The position numbers and the translations under genes were made by a program. Shown here piece by piece: positions 8,106-16,202 of a DNA stretch of 64,000 nt (positions are counted from its first letter, which is position 1; each line of letters opens with the position of its first letter). The DNA is taken from the NCBI GenBank assembly GCA_029260755.1, contig JAJDCQ010000052.1:1-64000 (forward strand). The letters are read 5' to 3'. The stretch comes from Planctomycetota bacterium. Lineage in GTDB: Bacteria; Planctomycetota; J058; JAJDCQ01. The notes below the pieces were generated by a model that did no database searches, was not told the DNA's origin, and saw nothing but the letters and a program-made list of their open reading frames with translations.

Positions 8106-9080
8106 ATGCATCTCAAGGCAACGCAGCGTCGGCGTCGTCGCGACGGCGGCTTCACGATCATGGAGATCCTGATCGCGATCGTGATCCTGGTCATCGGGAT
8201 CACAGGCATCGTCGCCCTCTTCCCGACGGCGATCGAGAGCGGCAACAAGACGGTCGAGGACACGATCGCCGCCTCGACGACCCAGTCGGTGATGGACGCG
8301 ATCGCGGTCGGCATCCGCGAGAGCCGATTCACGGTGTCGGGGACGAACAACCGGATCTGGAGCTACTTCGTCTTCCAGCACGATGGTGTGGCGGATCCCC
8401 CCGCGGTCGATCCGTCGGACTTCACCGCTCTGGACGTTCACGGCGCCGATTGGTGCGTCCTTCTGCCAGCGAAGTCCATCACCAACCAGACCGCGAACAC
8501 GACGGCGAACGACGAGCCGGTCTACTTCTACCCGCGGCCGGGCCCGGGCGGGGCGACCGGGACGATCGCCGCCGACAACGGCGGCGGCGACCCCGAGGGC
8601 GCGTTGAGCAACCTCACCAACCTCGGCAACGCGCAGCCCGACGAGTACATCGAGACGTTCGACAGCCAGCCGGCCCCGCTCGAGCGTTTCGAGTACGAGT
8701 TCCAGCGGGTCTATCACCTCGGCCGCGAGCCGGGGACCACCGCGCCGGGCTACCGGGGTGGCGGCGAGCGGGACGTCCTGAACATCCGCGAGGAGTTCCT
8801 CGACCCACAGACGCTCCCGCGCACCGCGGACAGCATCATCGTCGATCCCTACCCGCAGTACTCGTTCGCGTTCAGCGTCCAGCGGGCGAAGATCGACACG
8901 GGCGGGAACGGCGCGATCGACGGGACCGATGAGTTCAGCAGCTCGCTCTTCGAGGTGCGGATCTACATCTTCCGCAACTTCCAGGTGCAGGCCGACGGAA
9001 CCCCGCTCCGCATCGGCGGGAACCGGATCCCGAAGCAGAACGAGGCGATCCACAAGTTCATCACGCTGATCTCGATCTAG
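8106..9080 (+). CDS. PilV/GspI-like minor pseudopilin (fifth)
   Basis: A 324-aa protein with the class-III motif GFTIMEILIAIVILVIGITG (Glu at +5), followed by ALFPTAIESGNKTVEDTIAAS, which resembles PilV/GspI pilin-modification proteins. The remaining ~250 residues are polar and probably a folded extracytoplasmic domain; I recognise no known fold in them. The ATG at 8106 gives a basic leader MHLKATQRRRRRDG directly ahead of the cleavage site. It lies between the GspH-like and PilW-like genes, the usual minor-pilin order. Confidence 0.8.
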   Translation: MHLKATQRRRRRDGGFTIMEILIAIVILVIGITGIVALFPTAIESGNKTVEDTIAASTTQSVMDAIAVGIRESRFTVSGTNNRIWSYFVFQHDGVADPPAVDPSDFTALDVHGADWCVLLPAKSITNQTANTTANDEPVYFYPRPGPGGATGTIAADNGGGDPEGALSNLTNLGNAQPDEYIETFDSQPAPLERFEYEFQRVYHLGREPGTTAPGYRGGGERDVLNIREEFLDPQTLPRTADSIIVDPYPQYSFAFSVQRAKIDTGGNGAIDGTDEFSSSLFEVRIYIFRNFQVQADGTPLRIGGNRIPKQNEAIHKFITLISI

Positions 9081-9250
9081 ATCACGGACGGACTCGAATC
9101 CTCTCCGGAGCGGCGGGCGCATGGGGGGCCCGCTGCTCGACGCGAGCCGCAGGTTTCTTCGAAGCGGCGCCGGCCGGACCCGAAGACGTGAGACACGGTC
9201 CGGCGAACCTCTCCGAAAGCTCGACGAGCCGAGCGAGGAAGGACTCTCCG

Positions 9251-10399
9251 ATGTCGCAGCGGATCGGTCACCGGCCGGCGAGCCGTCGCCGCCAGGCGCG
9301 CGCCTTCACCCTCATCGAGCTCCTCGTCTCGATGACGCTCATGACGATCCTCACCGGGGTCGTCGTGTTCGCGTTCGTCCAGGCGCAGGAGATCTTCGTC
9401 AAGCTCGACGCGAAGGTGCAGGTCTACCAAAACGTTCGCTACACGTTCGATCAGATGGAGCGTGACATCGCGAACATGGTCAAGACCGCGGACATGGAGT
9501 TCCACAACGACCCGATCAACAAGGGTCACTACGATCCGGGCGAGGAGATCACCGATCCGTTCGGGACGTTCGACTTCGCCGCGACGATCCGGCAGCCGGC
9601 GGAGTACACCTCGGCGGACCCGAAGGACGGGGGTCGGCTCCACCGGCACGACTCCTTCTACTTCCGGACCGTCTCGGTGGTCGAGGGGCGCACCAAGGAG
9701 GTGCTCGTCGAGTACTTCCTGATCGGCACCGACAAGGTTCGGCCGCGCCTGATGCGCCGCGTCTTCGACATCGTGAGCGTGAACGCCGACGGCACCCTCG
9801 TGCCGCGGCTGCCGCCGATCGAAGACGAGATGTGCCTCTACGTGATGGACTTCAAGGTCGAGTACTACTTCGACAGCAAGCGGACGCCCCAGATCTCGGG
9901 CGAGTTCTTCGACGCGAAGGACGCGGTCGTGCCGACGTCGGGGAACTTCATCGACTCGCCGGTGATCCCCTACAAGACCATCACTTCCGGCGGGACCGAG
10001 GTCTCGACCTTCTACCAGAACGGCGCCCGCCCGGTGCCGCCCGCGACCGACACTCGCGGCCTGATCCAGATGACCGACGGGTTCTTCCGGACGAACGATC
10101 GCGTCGACCTCGGCGCGCTCGAGCCGGGCGACTCGATCTACCTCTTCAACGCGGACAACCCGCAGTTCCCGACCCGCGACTACACGATCAAGCGGATCTT
10201 CGAGACCTCGCCGGGCAGCAACCGCTGGCTGTTCGAGTTCCGCGAGCCGGTCGACGTCACCGGCCTGACGAAGGACATCAACCTCAGCTACCGGGCCGCG
10301 TGGCTGCCGGCGGCGTTCCGGATCACGCTCAAGATCAAGGACGCCCAGGCGCAGGAGCTGCGCACCGTGACGCGCGTCTTCAAGGTGCTCGGCGCCTAG
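9251..10399 (+). CDS. PilW/GspJ-like minor pseudopilin (sixth)
   Basis: A 382-aa protein with the motif AFTLIELLVSMTLMTILTG. The following helix, FVQAQEIFVKLDAKVQVYQNVRYTFDQMERDI, is typical of PilW/GspJ-like pilins. The rest is a long soluble region with beta-rich content. The ATG at 9251 is preceded by GAGGAAGGA. A 170-base gap separates it from the fifth pseudopilin and contains an imperfect hairpin at about 9110-9139. It ends the cluster, and a strong hairpin follows. Confidence 0.82.
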   Translation: MSQRIGHRPASRRRQARAFTLIELLVSMTLMTILTGVVVFAFVQAQEIFVKLDAKVQVYQNVRYTFDQMERDIANMVKTADMEFHNDPINKGHYDPGEEITDPFGTFDFAATIRQPAEYTSADPKDGGRLHRHDSFYFRTVSVVEGRTKEVLVEYFLIGTDKVRPRLMRRVFDIVSVNADGTLVPRLPPIEDEMCLYVMDFKVEYYFDSKRTPQISGEFFDAKDAVVPTSGNFIDSPVIPYKTITSGGTEVSTFYQNGARPVPPATDTRGLIQMTDGFFRTNDRVDLGALEPGDSIYLFNADNPQFPTRDYTIKRIFETSPGSNRWLFEFREPVDVTGLTKDINLSYRAAWLPAAFRITLKIKDAQAQELRTVTRVFKVLGA

Positions 10400-10432
10400 C
10401 TAGCCACTCCGGGATCGGGGTCGGACGCAGCA

Positions 10433-10458
10433 CGAGGCGCGGGCCACCCCGCGCCTCG
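10433..10458 (+). terminator. terminator-like hairpin after the pseudopilin cluster
   Basis: An 11-bp perfect GC-rich stem, CGAGGCGCGGG (10433-10443) with CCCGCGCCTCG (10448-10458), closes a 4-base loop. Only a short TTT follows. Its position 34 bases after the last pseudopilin stop supports termination of the cluster's transcript. Confidence 0.55.
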
Positions 10459-10590
10459 CGTCGTTTCGGGGCGATCGCCGTGCCGCCGCCGATACGCTGC
10501 GGTGTGTCATAAGCGCCTTCCTGGCAACCCCTTTCGCTCTTGCGGACCGCGTCTGTCCCGGGCAGGATGGCCGCATCGGGAGGAAGCGAC

Positions 10591-10926
10591 ATGGCGCATG
10601 AGGACGATCTCCGCGCGGTCTTCGGGGACATGGAGAAGCACTTCGTCGCGGGCCGCGTCGGCGCGGAGACGAGCTTCTACTTCAGCCTGGGCGACGGACC
10701 GGGCCACAAGTGGACCGTCGAGGTCGGCCCCGAGGCTTGCCGCGTGACCGAGGGCAAGCACGTCGAGTCGGCCGACTGCGTCGTCAAGACGACGCCCGAC
10801 TACTTCCTCCGCCTCGTCCGCGGCGAGCACGTTCCGGGCGCCATGGACTTCATGCGGGGGAAGATCAAGTCCAACGACCCGATGAAGCTGAAGATCCTCG
10901 GCGAGGCGTTCGACCTCCAGAAGTGA
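10591..10926 (+). CDS. SCP2 sterol-binding domain protein (copy 1)
   Basis: A 111-aa single-domain protein of the SCP2 (sterol carrier protein-2) family, which binds lipids or acyl chains in a hydrophobic tunnel. The family pattern is clear: a first helix (LRAVFGDMEKHF), a beta sheet (KWTVEVGPEACRVTEG), then CVVKTTPDYFLRLVRGE and the C-terminal FMRGKIKSNDPMKLKILGEAF. GGGAGGAA upstream fixes the ATG at 10591; the ATG at 10567 lacks this. It overlaps the next gene by 4 bases (GTGA), and that gene encodes a close paralogue. Confidence 0.85.
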   Translation: MAHEDDLRAVFGDMEKHFVAGRVGAETSFYFSLGDGPGHKWTVEVGPEACRVTEGKHVESADCVVKTTPDYFLRLVRGEHVPGAMDFMRGKIKSNDPMKLKILGEAFDLQK

Positions 10927-11279
10927 GCGCCGACCGTCCGAGCGAGCCGTCCGATGAGATCCGGAGCGTCTTCGCCGCCCTCGAGGCCAGGTTTCGTCCG
11001 GGTCGCGTCACGACGGAGACGACCTTCTTCTTCGAGCTCGGCAGCGGTCCGGGCCAGCGATGGACCGTCCGCGTCGACGCCGAGCGGTGCGAGATCGTCG
11101 AGGGGCCGCCCGCCAGCAGCGCCGACTGCAAGATCGCGACGTCTCCGGAGCTCTTCCTCAAGATCGTGCGCCGGGAGCACACGCCGGGGATGCTCGACCT
11201 GATGACCGGTCGAATCCGCAGCAACGATCCGTTCAAGCTCTCCGTTCTCGGGCAGGCCTTCGACCTCGGGAACGCCTGA
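10923..11279 (+). CDS. SCP2 sterol-binding domain protein (copy 2)
   Basis: A 118-aa paralogue of the preceding SCP2 protein. Shared blocks include TETTFFFELGSGPGQRWTVRV, CKIATSPELFLKIVRRE and RIRSNDPFKLSVLGQAF. Translation probably starts at the GTG at 10923, whose last bases overlap the TGA of copy 1, so the two are translationally coupled. Two adjacent copies may form a heterodimer or bind different ligands; that is inference. The ligand cannot be told from sequence. Confidence 0.82.
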   Translation: MSADRPSEPSDEIRSVFAALEARFRPGRVTTETTFFFELGSGPGQRWTVRVDAERCEIVEGPPASSADCKIATSPELFLKIVRREHTPGMLDLMTGRIRSNDPFKLSVLGQAFDLGNA

Positions 11280-11320
11280 CCCCCCCGCCCCCCACGACGA
11301 CGGTCCGGGAGCCCTCCGCC

Positions 11321-12409
<1,089 letters not shown>

Positions 12410-12449
12410 GCCGCGAGGCTCGCCGGCGCCGCGGTCGCCGGGCGCGGCG

Positions 12450-12941
12450 TCAGCCGCCGTAGTCGTGGACGTAGCGGATCCAGTAGATCACCAGTCCGCT
12501 GGCCGCGGTCAGCACGAGCAGGACGACCGCGACCCAGCCCGTCCGCCGGTGATGGCCGGTCTCCTTCGGGTCGAAGCTCGGCTGGCCGTCCGCGCCCTCG
12601 CTCCGGCGCCGGATCGCCCGCCAGGTCACCCACCCCGCGAAGAGGACGGTGAACACGGCCAGGACCACGTGCCCGGCGATGAACGGCAGGTAGAACGAGC
12701 GGTAGAACCAGGCCTCCTCGAGCCCGTCGACGGTCGTTCCGGCGACGGCGTTCCACACGACGAACGCGATCACGACCGCCAGCAGGACGTGGTAGGTCGC
12801 GAACATCACCGTCTTGTGGGCCGCGGTCCGTCCTCGCTTGGCGAGCACGACGCCCGTGAGGAGGAGCGGCACGACGGCCGCGAGCGACGCGACGACGACG
12901 TCGGGGAAGAGGGGGGCGCGGGTGCCGAGGAATCCGTCCAT
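12450..12941 (-). CDS. DUF420 family membrane protein
   Basis: A 163-aa protein with about four transmembrane segments, matching the DUF420 family (relatives are found near cytochrome oxidase genes). Recognisable features are HKTVMFATYHVLLAVVI, FYRSFYLPFIAGHVVLAVF and the C-terminal RTGWVAVVLLVLTAASGLVIYWIRY, with His residues in the helices. The ATG at 12941 (MDGFLGTRAPLF) was chosen over a longer frame because it begins at the first hydrophobic helix. It is convergent with the ABC gene. Its function is unknown; a respiratory accessory role would be a guess. Confidence 0.75.
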   Translation of the reverse strand: MDGFLGTRAPLFPDVVVASLAAVVPLLLTGVVLAKRGRTAAHKTVMFATYHVLLAVVIAFVVWNAVAGTTVDGLEEAWFYRSFYLPFIAGHVVLAVFTVLFAGWVTWRAIRRRSEGADGQPSFDPKETGHHRRTGWVAVVLLVLTAASGLVIYWIRYVHDYGG

Positions 12942-13074
12942 CACACGCCGATCACGAGGGGGGAGAGCCTGACCAGGGCGGCCGATCGTAGCGGCCCCTC
13001 GGGGCCCGGTCAATCGCCGGAACGCGACGACCGGCGGCGTTGAGCCGAACGGCGCGCGCCCTTACGATCGGTGC

Positions 13075-13716
13075 ATGGAGAGCTCGCTCCCGCCGCCGAC
13101 CCCGTCTCCCGCGCCGTCTCCTCCGGCCGGGACGAGCTCGGATGACTCCGGCGAAGGCGCTCCCCCGAGCGGCGTCCGCCGGGGCATCGTCGGCCTCATC
13201 GGCCTCGTCCTGGTCGTCCTCGGCCTGGGCGCGGGCGTGGTGAGCGTGCACGCCCTCCGGCAGCGTCGGCTCGAGAACTTCGAGCGCTTCGCGGAGCCGC
13301 TCGTCGCGCGTCTCGAGCATCCCGACGCCGGCGCGACGAGCTGGGGCGCGGCGCGGTTCGATGGCCCCCTCGTGATCGAGACCGCGCAGCTCTTCGCCCT
13401 CGATCCGGTTCCGGGCGAGGCCGGCACGTTCCGCCACCGCGAGATCGCGCGCGTCGAGATCGTCGGCCGCCCGACGCTCGATCCCTACGCCCAGCCGCCG
13501 TGGATGCTCGAGCGCGCCCTCCTGACGACGCCGGACGGCCTGCGCCGCGACATCACGACCCAGCTGTTCCTCGGCACCGGACCGATCGCGCTCGACGAGC
13601 TCCTCCAGAGCGACGACGACTCCGGCGCGGTCGGCGACCCGGACGACGGCGAGCCCGAGCCGGCCTCGGGCGACCGCGACCGCGACGACGGCGAGGACGA
13701 CGACGGCGGCGGGTAA
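13075..13716 (+). CDS. hypothetical single-pass membrane protein
   Basis: A 213-aa protein. The N-terminal ~40 residues are Pro/Ser-rich and cytoplasmic; one transmembrane helix (GIVGLIGLVLVVLGLGAGVVS) follows at about residues 42-62. The ~110-residue extracytoplasmic part is mixed alpha/beta, ending in a very acidic Asp/Glu/Gly tail (DRDRDDGEDDDGGG). No family is recognised. It is a plausible gene because its codon usage matches its neighbours and it starts at a clean ATG after a 120-base gap. Confidence 0.6.
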   Translation: MESSLPPPTPSPAPSPPAGTSSDDSGEGAPPSGVRRGIVGLIGLVLVVLGLGAGVVSVHALRQRRLENFERFAEPLVARLEHPDAGATSWGAARFDGPLVIETAQLFALDPVPGEAGTFRHREIARVEIVGRPTLDPYAQPPWMLERALLTTPDGLRRDITTQLFLGTGPIALDELLQSDDDSGAVGDPDDGEPEPASGDRDRDDGEDDDGGG

Positions 13717-13806
13717 CTTTCGCAGCCGCCCCGCGATGCCGTATGCTGCGGGGACGCGCGCGGCGCCGGCCGCCCGCGCATCGAGGGCAACGGAGGCGAC
13801 GCTTCG

Positions 13807-14703
13807 ATGTCAGGCGAGTGGATTCCCGCGGCGCGCGAGAGGCTCCTGTCGCTCCGGGTCTCCGGCGCGGGCTGGGGCTACCGCGAGGGCGCGGCCGTCT
13901 CGGTGGAGCCCTCGGTCCTCGCGACCCTCGGGTTGCTCTCCTCCGCCGCCGACGTGGCCGACGTCACCGACGCCGTCGAGGCGACGGCGGGAGAGGTCGC
14001 CGCCTGGATCGCCGGCGTTCAGGATGACGAGGGCGCCGTCGGAGTCGGACCGCACATGCTGCGGCCGACCTGGCCGACACCGCTCGCCCTCTGGCTCTGG
14101 GCCGCCCTCGACGCGCTGCCCGAGGCGCGCAAGAAGGCCGCCGACTACCTCATCGCGCGCGAGAGCAAGACGCTCCCCAGGAACGAGGTGTTCGGCCACG
14201 ACACATCGATCGTCGGCTGGCCGTGGAACGGCGGCACGATGGCGTGGGTCGAGCCGACGGCGCAGACCGTCATCGGGCTCCGCCGGGCCGGCGTGGCCCA
14301 CGCACGGATCGAAGACGCCGTCGCGCTCCTCGAGGACCGGGCGATCGCGAGCGGCGGCTGGAACTACGGCAACACGACCGTCTTCGGGACCGAGCTCCGT
14401 CCGAACCCCGGCCCGACGGGCCTGGCGCTGCTCGCCCTGAAGGTCGCCGGCTCCGACGGCGGCCCGGCCGTCGACAGCGGCGCCGCCTACCTCGAGAAGG
14501 TTCTCCCGTCCGTCCGCTCCGGCATGTCGCTCGGCTGGGGTCTCCTCGGGCTCGGCGCCTGGGGGCGGCGGCCGACCGACGCCGACGCCTGGCTGGCCGA
14601 GGCGGTCGCCCGGGCCCCGGAGCGGCCGACCGAGGCGTTCGAGCTCGCCTTCCTCCTCCTCGCCGGCGGCTCGCGCGCGGCCGTCGTCGCGGGGTCGGCG
14701 TGA
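13807..14703 (+). CDS. squalene-cyclase/prenyltransferase-fold protein
   Basis: A 298-aa protein with features of the alpha/alpha-toroid fold of terpene cyclases and prenyltransferases. Short QW-like motifs appear: GAGWGYREGAA, VGWPWNGGTMAWVEPTAQTVIGL and SGGWNYGN. The cyclase DxDD motif is not visible and the protein is much shorter than a squalene-hopene cyclase, so it is probably not a cyclase itself. The downstream DUF362 gene begins 17 bases later, suggesting an operon. The substrate is unknown. Confidence 0.7.
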   Translation: MSGEWIPAARERLLSLRVSGAGWGYREGAAVSVEPSVLATLGLLSSAADVADVTDAVEATAGEVAAWIAGVQDDEGAVGVGPHMLRPTWPTPLALWLWAALDALPEARKKAADYLIARESKTLPRNEVFGHDTSIVGWPWNGGTMAWVEPTAQTVIGLRRAGVAHARIEDAVALLEDRAIASGGWNYGNTTVFGTELRPNPGPTGLALLALKVAGSDGGPAVDSGAAYLEKVLPSVRSGMSLGWGLLGLGAWGRRPTDADAWLAEAVARAPERPTEAFELAFLLLAGGSRAAVVAGSA

Positions 14704-14719
14704 TGGAGCACCGCACGGC

Positions 14720-15979
14720 ATGACCGACGCGAACGATCCGGCGCCCGAGGGCGCCCCTGCCGGCTCGAGCGAAGCCGCGGGCTCGCCCGCGACGCCCGAG
14801 CCCGCGAAGCCCGAGCCGGCCGCGGACGCCGCGCCGCCGCGGCCGGCGATGTCGCCGCCGCCCGAGGCCTCGGCCGCCGACGTCAACCGGCGCGACTTCC
14901 TCAAGACGCTCGGCGCGGGCGCCGCCGCGACCGGCGCCGTCGGCTTCGCCGCATGGCGCGTCATCGCCTCGCGCGCCAAGCCGCCGGGCGACGAGGGTCC
15001 GGTCGGCCTGGGCAGCCTCGACCCCGATGGCGCCGGCGGAGGCGAGCCGACCGGGCCGGCCCCGGAGGCGACCACGCGGCCGCCGGTCGTGATCGCCAAG
15101 GCGGACCGGTACGACCTCGACCTCGAGACCACCGTCCGCGCAGGCCTGATCGAGCTCGGCCTCACGTCCGAGTTCGCCAAGGGCAAGACGGTGATGCTCA
15201 AGCCGAACCTCGTCGAGCCGAGCGCGGAGGCCCCGCACGTCAACACGAACTCCGCCCTGGTCGCCGCCGTCGCCGGCGTCTTCCGGGGCTGGGGCGCGAA
15301 GGCGGTCTTCGTCGCGGAGGGCCCCGGTCACGTCCGTGACGCCGGCTTCGTCCTCGACTCGAGCGGCTTCGCGCCGATGCTCCGCGAGGAGAAGCTACCC
15401 TTCGTCGACCTCAACCACGACGACGTCTTCCCGATCGACAACGGAGCGGGGCTGACGAAGATGGCGCGCCTCGCCCTCCCGGCGTCGCTCCGACGGGCCG
15501 ACATCTTCGTCAACATGCCCAAGCTCAAGACGCATCACTGGGCGGTCGCCACCCTCTCGATGAAGAACCTCTTCGGGATCATGCCGGGCGTCGTCTACGG
15601 CTGGCCGAAGAACGTGCTGCACTGGAAGGGGATCATCCCGTCGATCGTCGACATCAACGCGACGGTGCGGCCATCGCTCTCGATCATCGACGGGATCGTC
15701 GGGATGGAGGGCGACGGGCCGATCATGGGCAAGCCGCGGAGCTCCGGCGTGATCGTGATGGGCCGGAACATGCCGAGCGTCGACGCGACCGCCTGCCGCG
15801 TGATGAAGATCGACCCCGAGAAGGTCCCCTACCTCAAGCTCGCGAGCGATCCGCGGGTCGGGATCAACCTCGGCCCGGTCCGTGACGACCTGATCGAGCA
15901 GCGCGGCGAGAAGATCGCGGACGTCGCCCAGGCGTTCGAGCTGATCGAGTCGACGGAGGGGGCGCGGCTCGGCGGGTAG
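14720..15979 (+). CDS. DUF362 protein with Tat signal
   Basis: A 419-aa DUF362 protein. An Ala/Pro/Glu-rich N-terminal extension precedes a twin-arginine signal, NRRDFLKTLGAGAAATGAVGF, so the folded protein is probably exported by Tat. The DUF362 core shows KTVMLKPNLVEP, HVNTNSALVAAVAGVFR, VFVAEGPGH, FVNMPKLKTHHW, LSMKNLFGIMPG and SIIDGIVGMEGDGPIMG. Family members often accompany iron-sulfur proteins, but no Cys cluster is present here. It is linked to the squalene-cyclase-like gene. Its exact activity is unknown. Confidence 0.85.
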   Translation: MTDANDPAPEGAPAGSSEAAGSPATPEPAKPEPAADAAPPRPAMSPPPEASAADVNRRDFLKTLGAGAAATGAVGFAAWRVIASRAKPPGDEGPVGLGSLDPDGAGGGEPTGPAPEATTRPPVVIAKADRYDLDLETTVRAGLIELGLTSEFAKGKTVMLKPNLVEPSAEAPHVNTNSALVAAVAGVFRGWGAKAVFVAEGPGHVRDAGFVLDSSGFAPMLREEKLPFVDLNHDDVFPIDNGAGLTKMARLALPASLRRADIFVNMPKLKTHHWAVATLSMKNLFGIMPGVVYGWPKNVLHWKGIIPSIVDINATVRPSLSIIDGIVGMEGDGPIMGKPRSSGVIVMGRNMPSVDATACRVMKIDPEKVPYLKLASDPRVGINLGPVRDDLIEQRGEKIADVAQAFELIESTEGARLGG

Positions 15980-16007
15980 GTGCGCGCGCGTCCTTGCTCG
16001 ATGGGAT

Positions 16008-16155
16008 CGATCCACAGATTACACAGATTACACGGATTACGAGCTGCCGAAGGCGGACGTGCCTGGGCGTGGCGGGCCCGGTGAAGCGCTCGCTTTCGCG
16101 GCGGCCGACGCGTCCACCGGAGGCAATCTGTGTAATCTGTGCAATCTGTGGATCG
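16008..16155. repeat. palindromic ACAGATTACAC repeat element
   Basis: The left arm (about 16008-16040) reads CGATCCACAGATTACACAGATTACACGGATTAC. The right arm (about 16122-16155) is its inverted copy with three changes. Within each arm the unit ACAGATTACAC recurs two to three times. About 80 GC-rich bases separate the arms, so the RNA or single strand could fold into a long hairpin. The element sits between convergent genes (DUF362 and a kinase). Similar ACAGATTACAC palindromes occur dispersed in many bacterial genomes and behave like non-autonomous repeats; whether this one is mobile is inference. It also gives the spurious translation QITQITRIT. Confidence 0.75.
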
Positions 16156-16202
16156 TCAACCGAACGCGCCGACTCGTTTCGGACCGTGCGCGTTGGGCGC
16201 GG

